DNA of 64,000 nt, taken from NCBI GenBank assembly GCA_040285825.1, contig JAUPSS010000004.1:124001-188000 (forward strand), in the 5' to 3' direction. The notes below the pieces were generated by a model. That model was given only the letters and a program-made list of their open reading frames with translations, was not told the origin of the DNA and did not search any database. The position numbers were made by a program, and so were the translations under genes. Source of the stretch: Eukaryota sp. TZLM1-RC. Taxonomy: Eukaryota > Metamonada: BaSk clade. Shown here one piece after another: positions 1 to 10,835 of this stretch (the first letter of the stretch is position 1; the number at the start of each line of letters is the position of its first letter).

Positions 1-1254
1 CCCTTTTTGCAGGACCAAAACTCAAAACCGAACGTTTTCACAAATATGAGAACATGCAAAGAAGCACCACTATTAAGTAAATCACAATATTTTTAAAAGA
101 AACACCACAGATAAAACATTTAATAATGGTGAATTTTCTTGAAAGTCAAAACAAGATAATAAATTACACAAAACTTAGTTTAGCACATTCCAAATTAGAA
201 GGATCTCCTCCAATTCCAGATTAACAAATACGAACCTGGTTACTGGTATGACAGAGGTGTTAGATGTAGAATAAGATAAAATCACGTATGATGACTCACA
301 ATAATTTGATTTAATGAAGCTTTTCCTTTGGTCACTGCAATAAAATCCAGCAGAAGCACTGTGAAATTTGAAGCACTGACCATTTTGTTGCTTTTGATTT
401 TCTTAGCCCAATCGCGTCCACTGACAAAAGCAAACATGCCATCGAAGAAATCCTTGAAGATTATGATACAGCTAAAGGACCTGTCTACATTATACGATAG
501 ATTAAGTGGCATGACTTCCAAGGAATTGTATTTCATTCAATCAGTTATTCAGAAGCATATCCGCGAGTTTATGGAAACTAATTCAAACAAATGTAAATTC
601 ACTCAATTCATTAGCTCAACTCAAACTCTTCCTGAGCCAAATCATTATCTGAAAAGCAGGTGGAAGAACAATTGTAAAAATTATTAATTAGGAAACATGA
701 GAATTAGGTGTATGTTTCTCACTAGTGAGCACCCTTATATAGAATAAAATTAAATAAAACTTTAGGTCAATGCAGTTTATTCAGCTAGTGGAATGCCTTT
801 GCCAATTCAAGTGTGCCTCAACTTTTTATCAGTGGTTATGGTTTAAACTGCTTAAGAAATTTGAACAATTTGAAAGGTGATAGATGGATTCAATTTAAAC
901 AAAACAAATTTGACGTATTGAGAATTAGCCAATCATTCCCTTGAGCAAAATACCCTGTTTGTTTTGAAATTGTGTGCACATTCTTGATATCAAATACCAG
1001 ACTCTATCACAAGTGAAAGAACCTTTGGTTATGTGTCATGGTTCTTTAACTTCCATTAGTCAGAATTGTAAACTTTGTCACAAAGGTTCAAGACGGATTC
1101 TTAAATAGAAACTGAATAGGAGCTGGCACATCAGATTTTGCTGGTAAAGATTGATGTCAGTACGAGTGATAATAAAGAATCTCAATAGTTGAGCTGAATA
1201 TATACTGTTTTATATATTATTATATTGTATATGTATTTAAAATGAAGCTTCCCT
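1..1254. other. Leading non-coding stretch
   Basis: I see no supportable gene here. Open frames at about 282-687 on both strands overlap each other, and the plus-strand one lacks an ATG start. The stretch is AT-rich with no repeats that I could match elsewhere in the window. Confidence 0.5.
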
Positions 1255-3440
1255 CTGAAATGACCTTTTCATGGTTGATTGCATTAAAAAAGAACGAATT
1301 GAAAATAAGACCAACTGCAATAGGTGAATCATTATCCTGAATTCTTGCTTTTGCTGTGTTTGGTAGGATTAGTAAAAAAGCTAAAGATTGTTTTAGTCCT
1401 TTTCAATTTAGATATTAAAACAGTTGATGGAGCATCTTTTGCGGCACTCTTTTCTGATGTTTTTTTAATTCAAGCAATTTGAATTATATTTTTAATTCAG
1501 ATTTTAAAAACGCTTTAAATGCAGTGAAGAGGTCGTCGTTCTTGCCCGTGCTCCAAACTCATTTCCCAGAAGCTGAGTCGTTCTTTTACAATTTTTATGG
1601 CTCACAGTCAACACTTGTATATGAAGATTTTAATTTGATATCATCGTCTGGTGTCAAACAAGGTGATCCATTAGGTCCTTTCATTTTCTGCCTTGCTATC
1701 CATCCTCTAATAAGTGAATTAAAACAAGAATTTCTAGATATTCATATTACTGCTTATATGGATGACATTTTGATAATTGGTCCAATTGATTCATTGAGAA
1801 AAATTGCTAGAATTGTTCAACAGTGCTATTATGAAATTGTTCTTTTTTTAAATATTTCCCAATGTTTGTTGATTGGTAGAGAGCATGCTGAATTCGTTAT
1901 TGATGATCAAATTGTTCCTTTCATCAACTATTTTGAATAAGGATTCCGTTTTTTAGGTTGTTATTTAGGCAATTTCGATGAAATTCAAAATCAACTTTCT
2001 TCTCTTTTAGCAAACTTTGAAGAGGAACTAATTGCTCTTTCAGATTTAAACATTGAAAAACATCTTGAATTCTTCTTTCTCAGAATTTGTTATTCACGGA
2101 AATTGACTCATATCCTACGATCAACTTCGCCATCTGTATCTCTTAAATTTTGCAGAATTTTTGATGAATTAAGAAACAAAATTTTTGGCTAATTTGCTTG
2201 ATATCGATTCTTCTTTTTTACGTAGTCAAATTTTTTGTAACACAGAATTAGGAGGCCTAGATTTTCACAAATCTAAATATTTGTGTAAAGCTACATTTTG
2301 TGGTGGGCGCAAAAAATTCATTTTTGAATTTTTGAAACCTTGTCCTGAAAACCAATATTTAATAGAACATTGTGTTAGTGATAATTTAGTGTCTGTGCAA
2401 AATGAAAGTGAATGCCTCTCTCCTTTCATCTGGTTTAAATGCTGTGTTGCCGATATTCAATATATTCCACACAGAAGTTTGGTTTTCTTGAGATTTGCAT
2501 ACGCCAAATTACAGAAAAAGATATTGAAAGTTTTTGAAAACTTGGATTTTACTGATCGTCTTAGCTTCGCTACAAAAAGCAATACCGTTCTTGCGAACTT
2601 TTTAATTGATCTTAAGGAAAGTAGCCCAAGTTGTCTCATTTCCCGGTTTCCAAATGGTTATGGTTTATTGTTAAATGATCATCAATAGACAACTACCCTA
2701 AGGATGAGGTGTTTTCTGTGGCCATACAGTGGGACAAATGATTTGATTTGTCGTTGTGGTCAGCTTATTACTTTGAATCATTGATTTAATTACAAATTTA
2801 ATACTAAATATCGCTCAGTTGTCCGTGATGCTGTCAGAGACCAACTGTATACCATGTACGAAAGCCACCTTAGTGAAGCTTTTGTTGAACCACTTGTGCG
2901 TAAATTGTCACCTGAAAATGAAGATGATAATACTTTCGGGAAACGCCGTGCTGATTTAATTACTGCTGGGTCTGATGGTGTGATCAAAGATGTTGATGTT
3001 GTCACTGTTGATGTTTGTAAAGAATCAGCAATTGATTTTGCTAAAAAAGATGAAACTCCACTTTGATTTGCTAAAAAGAGCAAAATCAAAAAGTACAAGG
3101 AGCCCTTATCTCAGCTTGGGCGTGTTGAAAGTGTTGAGCTGGTTCCATTTACTGTTTCTCTTTTTGGTAACATTGGAATAACTGGTATTAAATTCATTGA
3201 AGGTTTCAGATGTTTAATGAAACAAAAAGAAGGGAAAAAGTTGAACTTTAATTTCTGGCACAATAGAATTGTTTAGTATACTTGAAGCAATTCCTGAAAT
3301 GATAACCAAAGCACTGTTACAATTAGGAATAGAGTATGAAAATCGCGCACTGAAGAGATTTGATGATGTTGATGCGTGTACTGAGGATATTGAGTTCTTG
3401 TTTTTGTTTAGTTGTTTTGTTTGCGTTTCAAAATAAATAA
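1255..3440 (+). mobile_element. Non-LTR retrotransposon, degraded copy 1 (RT + CCHC + restriction-like endonuclease)
   Basis: This is the longest copy of a LINE family found repeatedly in this window. Reading across several frames gives RT motifs: a RPTAIGES-like start near 1,297, then GVKQGDPLGP at about 1,650-1,680, then the catalytic YMDD at about 1,756-1,768. Stops and frameshifts follow near 1,940, 2,185 and 2,690. The C-terminal part (2,690-3,440) has a CxCG...H knuckle and then RAD, 13 residues, D (about 2,948-3,000). This resembles the PD-X12-14-D signature of the restriction-like endonuclease in R2/NeSL/CRE-type elements. A final conserved block, LFGNIG...FWHNRI, follows. At least four interruptions show that it is dead. 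Assignment to a non-LTR element is firm. The R2-like endonuclease class is inferred from motif order only. Confidence 0.85.
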
Positions 3441-3543
3441 ATTTAATTCAAAAAAACATTTCTTTGCTCTTACCCTTTTATTTATGTTTCCATTGGAGAT
3501 CCATTTCCATTTCCACATTGTCAGAAGTTAAGATACAACTTGT

Positions 3544-3966
3544 ATGACTCCCACAAACTTCAAAAATCCTTGGAAGAGAAAGGCATCTCATCAACCATCA
3601 CCAGCCAAGAAACCGTGTATTACATCAGCTGCGTTTGATGTTGAAGAACAAACAGACACTGACCTAACCGTTGACACTACCAAAACCCTACCTGATGAAT
3701 GGGAGAAAGAAAAAGCGAAGTTGAATCTCAGTGAAAAACAACTGGACTTCTCCGGTTACGTTATGCGAAAGAATCGTCTAGTGACAAGGATAACTTCCAG
3801 GTCAATGTGCATTATTGAACAGACATCAGAGGGTGTCTTCTTTGTGACACACTCTGATTCTTTTGATATGAAGTCCTTTTTTGATGGTAAGTGGATTATG
3901 AATTCCTCCAATAGAAGAAGGACCAAGAATGTGGCTATGGTCGACCGAAGCTCCCTACCACAATAA
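3544..3966 (+). CDS. Small basic hypothetical protein (140 aa)
   Basis: An ATG-initiated open frame of 140 codons with balanced codon use, unlike the AT-rich flanks. The N-terminus is basic (WKRKASHQPSPAKKP) and could be a nuclear localisation signal. It is followed by an acidic, Thr-rich linker and a compact C-terminal part with alternating hydrophobics (about residues 65-120, LVTRITSRSMCIIEQ...VFFVTHSDSF). I recognise no family and see no membrane segment. It starts about 100 bp downstream of the end of LINE copy 1, so it could be a host gene or a leftover of a mobile element. Its coding status is likely but unproven. Confidence 0.5.
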   Translation: MTPTNFKNPWKRKASHQPSPAKKPCITSAAFDVEEQTDTDLTVDTTKTLPDEWEKEKAKLNLSEKQLDFSGYVMRKNRLVTRITSRSMCIIEQTSEGVFFVTHSDSFDMKSFFDGKWIMNSSNRRRTKNVAMVDRSSLPQ

Positions 3967-5220
3967 ATCGTTGGTTTTTGTTTTATATTACACTTAACTT
4001 AAGATGGTAATAACATTTTATACAAAACACACTGTGTTCACAACCCCTTAGAATGCTCAAATCCATTGAGTACTTTGAACTAAATGCAATAACTGCGTGG
4101 TGTGCAATTCTGATCCAATTCATTTCTTAAGCCAATTCATTTTTGTGTCACAAAATTGATAACATGGTTGGAGTTGAAAAATAGCTTGGTTGATGTCAAA
4201 CAAACTTTACAATTAATTAGGTTTGTTTTTCTAATGTTTGACTGTCAACAATTGTTTCTGGTTGGAACATACAAAAAAATGTAGACTATACAGACACATA
4301 TAAGTGAATATTTTTTGACCCTAATCAACTTCAAAAAGTTCAAAACTGAATAATTGCTGATCACTCACATATTTTTGTTTTTTCAAGTGGAAACTCTGAA
4401 TAGGGAGAATTGCTTTCAATATTTGATAGACACAGAAATTTGTGTCTTTCATTAGTGGATAGTAATCTAAAAAAATCAACAGAATTATAAGAAAAATAAA
4501 TACAGTCTGACTAGAATAAACAAACAGTTGTAAGAAAAACAACTGAGTTTTCATATTTGTGCAAAACTTAAGAACAGTTTTGCTGAATCCAAATCGTCAT
4601 AAATTTACATTGCTCGCAATTGTGTAGTGTTGCGTTTTGAGGAATTAATATGGGTTCATTGAAGAAAAATAATAAGCAAGAAACAATTGAAAACAAAAAA
4701 ATTCGAAATGACTTTTATTAATTTGTACATAGTAGATTAGTTTTAATTAAAGAATTAACAATTGTCTAAGCTCGCAGCATGATTACCGAATAAATCTGTG
4801 GTCATCGATGAATTGGAGGAGTTATTGTTCTATTCAACAAATTTCTGATCTTATATGAGAAATTCTAAACTTCTTCTTACGAGATTTTGAAAGAAGCAAA
4901 ACTCCATTATTACACAATGAACAGTAGAATGGGATAAACGGGGACATGAAGAAAACAAAGAAAAAATAGAGGTTTTGTTCACAAAATAAGAACAGATTAA
5001 AAACAAAACAAAACAAAAGAAACGAATATCGACTTCAAACCAAAACCAAATATAACAAGAAACACTAAAACAGTTATTTGTTCTATTCTTCTTTGTTAAC
5101 AAAATCACTGCTCCCCAGAGAAACTTTCAACAAACAATACTAAAACCTCTATATAAAAGCAAAATTTATCAAAAACAAACGGTGAGTACAAATGATTAAA
5201 AGTTGTTTCCTTTTTCCTTT
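3967..5220. other. Intergenic AT-rich stretch
   Basis: No gene is supported. The open frames at about 4,321-4,554 and 4,834-5,108 on the minus strand translate to Phe/Leu/Ile/Val-rich low-complexity strings, as expected from poly-A-rich DNA. Confidence 0.5.
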
Positions 5221-5310
5221 CTCTAGGATCTCACTATGAGAGAGTTGAATCTAGTTGTTTTGTTTTGGGAGAGATGGATAATTTAAATGTTGATTTATAA
5301 GGTTTTTTAA
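5221..5310 (+). repeat. Dispersed ~85-bp repeat, copy A
   Basis: Matches 22,006-22,095 in the same orientation at roughly 85 percent by eye. Both copies translate to a similar C-terminal peptide, LSLGSxYERVxSSxFVLGEM...VDL, followed by a stop codon (TAA here, TAG in the other). They are probably fragments of the 3' end of a gene or mobile-element ORF. The parent is not in this window. Confidence 0.7.
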
Positions 5311-5379
5311 TAAATAAATATAATTAAAAAAATGTTTTAATGAGTTTCAATTTAATGTTCTGAACTGGATTATTTACTG

Positions 5380-5850
5380 TTGTTGAAGCTGTTGTTGACT
5401 TTGTCTCATGTAATGTTGCAAATGACATTTTGGTTCAAAGAAGAAAACTTAATCCTGTAAGTGCTCTTGAATTTAAAGCTAAGAAAAAAATAGAAAATAT
5501 GACAAAGAAATCGAAGAACCTAATGCTGATAGAAATAGATTTGTTGTTTTTAATGCTTTCCCATTTTCGATAAACGGAAGCCTATCAGTAGAAGCAGGAA
5601 CTTTTTTGAATGATTTCCAAAAAATGGTTCAAGAAAAAACAATGAAAAGATTTGATATTTTTTTATGGCGTTCACGGATTCAATTTGCCATTATCAATAG
5701 ATTTACTCGGTTTTTCAGTCGAATTAGAGAAGCTTTAGCTAGACAGCAAGCAGATCAAGATTTTGTAGAGGAAATCTTGCTTCAATGAATTTCGTCCCAT
5801 TAGTTATGAGTTTATTTTGTTAAGTGTGCAAGTTTAATAAATTAAAGTTA
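5380..5850 (+). mobile_element. Non-LTR retrotransposon, 5'-truncated copy 2
   Basis: This copy contains only the C-terminal end of the LINE family. One frame (about 5,397-5,520) gives VDFVSCNVANDILVQRR, which aligns with the block after the endonuclease in copies 3 and 4. After a frameshift, 5,515-5,788 gives FNAFPFSINGSLS...FLNDFQKMVQ...WRSRIQFAIINRF and a stop. The untranslated tail after the stop (GAATTTCGTCCCATTAGTT...) also occurs in copies 6 and 7, so it marks the element's 3' end at about 5,850. 5' truncation with a preserved 3' end is expected from target-primed reverse transcription. Confidence 0.75.
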
Positions 5851-5895
5851 TTATTTACTCCAAAAATCTCAATTTGTTCCCTGCGCTATTTGCCC

Positions 5896-6885
5896 ATGTC
5901 TTCCACCTCACAATCCCTACCTTGGGTGGAAAAATACCGTCCTAAAGTTCTTGATGATGTCGTTGGAAACGAAGAATGTGTAAGCAGACTTAAAGTTATG
6001 GCCGTTGAAGGCAACATGCCCAACCTTATCCTTACTGGCCCTCCTGGCTGTGGTAAGACCACTGCTATCAAATGCTTAGCCAACACCCTTCTTGGTGCAT
6101 CCGTCAAGGATGCCGTTCTTGAGCTCAATGCCTCTGATGACCGTGGTATTGATGTAGTTCGGTCAAAAATCAAAATGTTTGCACAACGCCACGTCACCCT
6201 CAACCCCGGCCAGCATAAGATAGTTATTCTTGATGAAGCTGACTCCATGACCCCTGCTGCCCAGCAAGCAATGAGAAGAACGTTGGAACTTTACACAGAG
6301 TCAACTAGATTCGCTTTAGCTTGTAACCTGTCTTCAAAAATTATTGAGCCAATTCAATCAAGATGTGCTATTTTGAGGTACAGCAGATTAGAACCCCATC
6401 AGATACTTACGCGGTTAGAATCAATATGCCAGTCGGAAGCAGTTACTTATGATGATGCTGGCCTCGAGGCTTTGATCTTTACTGCAGAAGGAGATATGAG
6501 ACAAGCTATTAATAACCTCCAGTCAACATTTACTGGGTTTGGTACCATCACTAGTGAAGCTGTTTTTAAAGTATGTGATCAACCACATCCCATTACAGCA
6601 TCTAAAATAATTGAATATTGTGAGAAGGGTCAATTAAATGATGGATTGGCAACAGTTTTGAGCCTTTATAAGCAAGGTTATTCTTCTTATGATATTGTAA
6701 ATACTTTGTTTAAAGTCTGTCAACGGATGGAGCTACCAGAATTTTTAAAACTTGAATTTCTGCGTATATTATCAATGAAATTGTATAGTATAAGTCAAGG
6801 TTCTGCTTCTGCATTACAGCTCAGTAGTTTAGTAAGTGAGTTGGTTGAGATTGTTGTCGGTCAATGTGATTTAGGGGTAAATTAA
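5896..6885 (+). CDS. RFC2: Replication factor C small subunit (RFC2 / yeast Rfc4 type)
   Basis: This is a 329-aa AAA+ clamp-loader subunit. RFC opens and loads the PCNA ring onto primed DNA during nuclear replication. The sequence starts LPWVEKYRPKVLDDVVGNE, with Walker A GPPGCGKTT at about residue 48. It continues with LELNASDDRGIDVVR, Walker B ILDEADSM at about 112, and the Ser-Arg-Cys arginine finger (EPIQSRC) at about 155. Sensor-2 and collar regions follow, including EGDMRQAINNLQSTFTGFG. Overall it matches human RFC2 rather than RFC4 or RFC5. The start is the ATG at 5,896, because the frame upstream of it has no ATG. The C-terminal 15-20 residues are short compared with animal RFC2. It converges on the Argonaute gene. 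A LINE 3' end lies only about 50 bp before the ATG. Confidence 0.95.
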   Translation: MSSTSQSLPWVEKYRPKVLDDVVGNEECVSRLKVMAVEGNMPNLILTGPPGCGKTTAIKCLANTLLGASVKDAVLELNASDDRGIDVVRSKIKMFAQRHVTLNPGQHKIVILDEADSMTPAAQQAMRRTLELYTESTRFALACNLSSKIIEPIQSRCAILRYSRLEPHQILTRLESICQSEAVTYDDAGLEALIFTAEGDMRQAINNLQSTFTGFGTITSEAVFKVCDQPHPITASKIIEYCEKGQLNDGLATVLSLYKQGYSSYDIVNTLFKVCQRMELPEFLKLEFLRILSMKLYSISQGSASALQLSSLVSELVEIVVGQCDLGVN

Positions 6886-7201
6886 ATGATACTTTTGGCT
6901 ATTAGTAAATTCAATATTCAAAAAGTGAATTAATGTGAATTAAAATTCTTTCCACAGCTAGCTCTTTCTTTTTTTTTCAATTGCACTAAATTGCTTGGTT
7001 CTGTGTGACTGGTACCAGAAAATGTAACTCTACTCAAATACAGCCCATATAGAAAAAAATGGAAACAACAAGTAAATATAAGAATATAAAGAATATAAGA
7101 ATTATTGAGTTTTACACCACTTAACTACCAATTTGAAGAACATTTGAATCATTTAAGAATGCAAACAAAAGTTTATTGGCAACATAAAAAACAATCAAAA
7201 T
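6886..7201. other. Convergent 3' region between RFC2 and Argonaute
   Basis: About 316 bp, AT-rich. It serves as 3' flank for both convergent genes. I see no separate gene. Confidence 0.5.
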
Positions 7202-9948
7202 CTACATATAAAAGAGTGAAGTATTCAGATTAGCACTAGTTTCCAATCCTTTTTGAGGATCTTCAGCATGAAGAGTGACAAGCTGTCCAAGTTTCTGGGC
7301 ATAACGAAGTGGTGCAGGCACCTTTACTGAACCAGTAAAGTTATAGTAAAGGCCAGTGGAGGCAAAGATGGTCTCATACAATACTCTCTTTGAAAGAATA
7401 TTTGCATCAAAATCATTATACAAAATTCTGTAATGGACAGGTCTAGCAGTAGCGTGACAAGGCATGGTGATTGAATAAAATTCACCAAAGATAGAACTAT
7501 CCTTTTCCTTAATACCATCACAAACATGACTATCTACAAAAGAGCCAGGGGGCGCATTCCAATACCTTCCTTCAGCGTTTGCAAGGAAGCGAGCCGAAGA
7601 AACATCAGAAACACCAGCAAAGAAGATCTTGACGTCAAGCCCATTGAGGTATTTATTCTTAATGACATCCTTAATGGGTTCAACTTCGCGAGTTTCAACA
7701 GTAGCTTGTTCAGAAGAAGACATGCCACCTCTAAAGATGAAAATCTGAGTGGGAGGACTTGTTTGTTGGCTAGAAAAGTATTGAAGAGTCTCCTCCATCA
7801 TAGACATTAGAGGATTTTCTGTTTCCAATTCATCAGCACGGAAAGCAGCTTCAGATACTTGACGATGGCAAGAATAAGTCATAAATGGAGCACCGGGTTG
7901 AGGGTTGAAAGCCATAGTAACCAATGAATATGTTGATGGTTTACGGGCTTCACCACCTTGACCAGCGGGACCAGTGAAGGGACGTTCTACAGCAAGACCA
8001 GCCATTAGGACACAATTTTGGTTTTGAGCACCAAAAATGTCAACAGGCATTGATGTTGTCCATAACTTGGCTCCAAGTTTACATTCAGCAGCACAAAAGA
8101 TATTAGAAGCAAGAATTTTGCCAAATGGACCGTGAATTTTTGATGAATGTTTGCGGGAATTGATATACTGGGTAGCAATACCATTACGAGTGGCAAAGTT
8201 CTTGACATCACGATAATTCTCAGCCCTATCCTAAAGTTAGACCAAAATTGATTACACACATCTTCACCAATGACAAGAGCAAATTTGAGTCCAGGATGAG
8301 AACTTAAAAGTTCCCCCAATTTAATAGACAAAGATCCAGGTCTTGAATCAACTCTTATTTCCAATGGACGTTCAAGATGGGCGTTTCTATCATCGGAACT
8401 AGACATTAACTTCATGGCAGTTTCACGGAAAGTGTTGATGAAGTCATTGAAAAAACGCTCGGCTCTTGAATGGTACAAAATAGCCCAGCGATCAAGACTT
8501 TGTGTTTGACGAACTTCCAAATCACGCAATTCTCTTTCAAACTTCATTTTCCTGGAATTAGGTTACTGGAAATAATACATACTGGTCCAAGTGCAAGTCC
8601 TGGTGCTGCCTTATTTGTACATTAAATGGTTCTAATTGGGTAGTAGGAACTTTGAGAAGGTCTGGCTGAACAGAAACGCCGTACTGCTCCAAAATTCTTT
8701 CAGATGTGATACCATTTTCCTTATTAGAAGTCTTCAAAATATTGATAAAGGTAGAAACATGTTGGTGATAATCATTGGGGTTCATAGATGCTACTCTTGT
8801 GATAACATCTCTAAACTGATCAGGGAGACTCGATATTAAGCAGAGCTGAGGTGGATAAAGGGCAGGGCGTCTACCTCCACGTTTACTTCTTTCTTGAATC
8901 ATAGGCTGGTTAGGATCAAGATCAACACGGTACTTTTCCTGAAAATACTCTTGGAATGTCTTTTCTTCTCTTTTATCAAGCTTATCGGTGGGGCGGACAT
9001 TGAAAAGCACTCTGTCAATAACAAAAGTGAAGTTGTTGTGCTTCGTCATACATGACAGACCACGGAGTTTCTTGACGATCTTTCCTCTGACCGATTCAGG
9101 AACTTTGCCTTCAGAATCATAACCACCAGCACTTTGAACAGTTTCCTTAATATAGTCCAACACGGAATTTGCGAATGGTTTATGACGAATGTCTACCATT
9201 AAGATCCATTGGATGCCATCAGGGCTTGGGATTGCTCTAATTGAAGTCTTAAAACCACGAATGACCTGAAGTTCTCGATCTTTGGGGTGTTCAATTGGGT
9301 TTTTAGTATCAAAGAAACCACGGTCAAACTTTTTCAGTGTTGAAGCAGCTTCGAGCGATCGGTTAAGGATTGCATTAAGGGCAGATTGGGCTCTTTCAAT
9401 ATCAGTATCTACTAGACTTCCGAATCTGGAATAAATAAACTAATGAAACAAACTCAATAGGTGTACCACGATCAACAGAAACTGTTATTTTAGCAATTTC
9501 GCCAGCACGACCGCGTTGTTCTACTTCAAATTCACGGCACAGTTGAGGGTGATCAGCATTAGAATAGTATCGACTACCATCGAAAAGGATATCCCGTGGG
9601 ATAGTGGCATTTTCTTCCCTGGGAAAAGCTTGGCGAAGAATTTGGGATTGGACTCGATTACGTGCCTCAGGGTTAGTCACTGATTCTGGAAAGGTTATGG
9701 AATACTCAAAGATCGTGCAATCAGGTTTAAGTTCGAGGTTGAAGCAGTTACCGGTTAACTCATCAACCTGTGATTAACATCATTTTAAAGATACGTACTG
9801 AGATTCTGGAAGGGGCTCTAGGACCTCTGGGTCCACCACCGCCTCCACGGCCACCTCTAAAGTCTCCACGACCACGTCCACCACGGCCTCGACCACGGAA
9901 GTCATCACGGCCGCCTCGGCCACCACCTCTGTAATCTCGATAAGACAT
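7202..9948 (-). CDS. Argonaute (AGO-type PIWI protein), five exons, predicted slicer-inactive
   Basis: Exons on the minus strand are 9948-9799, 9767-9454, 9425-8583, 8551-8260 and 8230-7202. They join in frame to 875 codons plus stop. Residues about 4-45 are an RGG/GRGG-rich tail. Then come N and linker regions (VDELTGNCFNLELKPDCTIF), a PAZ domain (about 280-400, HNNFTFVIDRVLFNVRP...FQEYFQEKYRVDLD), MID (ALVIGED...NYRDVKNFATRNGIATQYI) and PIWI. The protein ends in SLFYM, like the hydrophobic tail of other Argonautes. In PIWI, the position of the first catalytic Asp (GIDVTHP in human AGO2) reads GLAVERP. The second (YRDGVS) reads FRGGMS. The His of RPSHYHVLW is kept as RPVHYRILYND. Guide-directed cleavage is therefore unlikely, while guide binding is probably retained. 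This is the only clearly spliced gene in the window. Confidence 0.93.
8231..8259 (-). other. Argonaute intron 4 (29 nt)
   Basis: Begins GTGTGT, has TCTAAC near the 3' end as a likely branch point, and ends TTTAG. Removing it joins ALVIGED to DRAENYRDVK within the MID domain. Confidence 0.88.
8552..8582 (-). other. Argonaute intron 3 (31 nt)
   Basis: Begins GTATGT and ends TTCCAG, with CTAAT near the 3' end as a possible branch point. Removing it joins DLHLDQ to KMKFEREL. Confidence 0.85.
9426..9453 (-). other. Argonaute intron 2 (28 nt)
   Basis: Begins GTTTGT and ends TTCCAG. Removing it joins RGTPIE to FGSLVDTDIERAQ across a split codon and removes a stop-prone stretch. Confidence 0.85.
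9768..9798 (-). other. Argonaute intron 1 (31 nt)
   Basis: Begins GTACGT and ends CACAG on the minus strand. Removing it joins ...PSRIS to VDELTGN in phase 0. Confidence 0.85.
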
Positions 9949-9959
9949 TGGCTGCTATA

Positions 9960-10835
9960 ACAAAGAAATTAGAAGAAAGGTTGGGAAAATTAAAAACAAA
10001 TCAAAAAAATAAAAAGTAATATTTTTTTTCTTGAAATTACAAAACAAAACAAATTCAAAGACATAAGAAACAAAATTCTCCACACCAGCTCTTGAAGAAT
10101 CATTGTACAGCTTGGACATCATTAAATTTAAATATTTGGGAACACTTCTATACAAAGCAAAAGTGATACGATTCTTCCTTAAACACCCAGCAAAATCCTT
10201 ACCACTCGAACGACAAAGATTATCAAAATCATTGAGAAAATTCAAACCAGACTGACCAATATTACCAAAAATCGAGAAGACAACAGGAACAGAAGAAAAC
10301 TTCGAGTTCTTATTTAAATCATTCAATTACTAAGCATTTTTGTCTCGTTTACGAATTTCAGCCTTGTTCAAGTGGCCATTAGAACTAACTAAGACATCAT
10401 CACGATAAATTGAAACAAAGGAATCAACAGTAGTAAAATCAACAACTTGAGAGGAATCCACAAAAGGAGCAATTAAATCACCACGACGAGAATCAAACAA
10501 ATTATTATCGCTTTAATGCTTCAACAAGGGTTCTACTTTGCAAGTGAAATTGTAACACTTAACATTTCATATGTCACATCACGAACAGCCATATGAAGAA
10601 GCCTTTCATTTGAGACATTACAAGGATCAACAGATTCTACATTTACTAAAATGAAGGTTTCATTTAATCCAGGTATTATGACATCACCTCTATTATTTTT
10701 ATGTAAATGATCTTCAGCATCAAACAGATTTGACAACAGAGGTTTCAAAAAGGATTCAATTCTATGATAGTTGCACCTACAATATAATTGGTCTCTTACA
10801 GCATCATTAACCTTGCTTCTAAGGGTAATAAATGT
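9960..10835 (-). mobile_element. Non-LTR retrotransposon relic, copy 3, with duplicated endonuclease segment
   Basis: On the minus strand this reads as two consecutive related C-terminal LINE segments. The first (about 10,835-10,590) gives LRSKVNDAVRDQLY...LKPLLSN and NNRGDVIIPGLNET. The second (about 10,600-10,330) gives AVRDVTYEML...VEPLLKH, then a stop in place of Tyr, then SDNNLFDSRRGDLIAPF...VVDFTTVD. The trailing block (10,326-9,960) reads VPVVFSIFGNIGQSGLNFLNDF...LRKNRITFALYRSVPKYL and matches copy 1. The RGD, 12 residues, D spacing fits the endonuclease motif. The tandem arrangement suggests one truncated copy landed next to or in another. Confidence 0.75.

Noticed and set aside
282-687. 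Overlapping open frames on both strands (84 and 119 codons)
   Set aside because: They overlap each other, have no recognisable motif, and the plus-strand one lacks an ATG.
4321-5108. Three minus-strand hydrophobic ORFs
   Set aside because: The Phe/Ile/Leu richness comes from poly-A/T DNA. No composition or motif supports coding.
5824-5895. N-terminal extension of RFC2 (24 residues)
   Set aside because: It would need a GTG start and overlaps the LINE 3' tail. The family begins near LPWVEKYRP, just after the ATG at 5,896.
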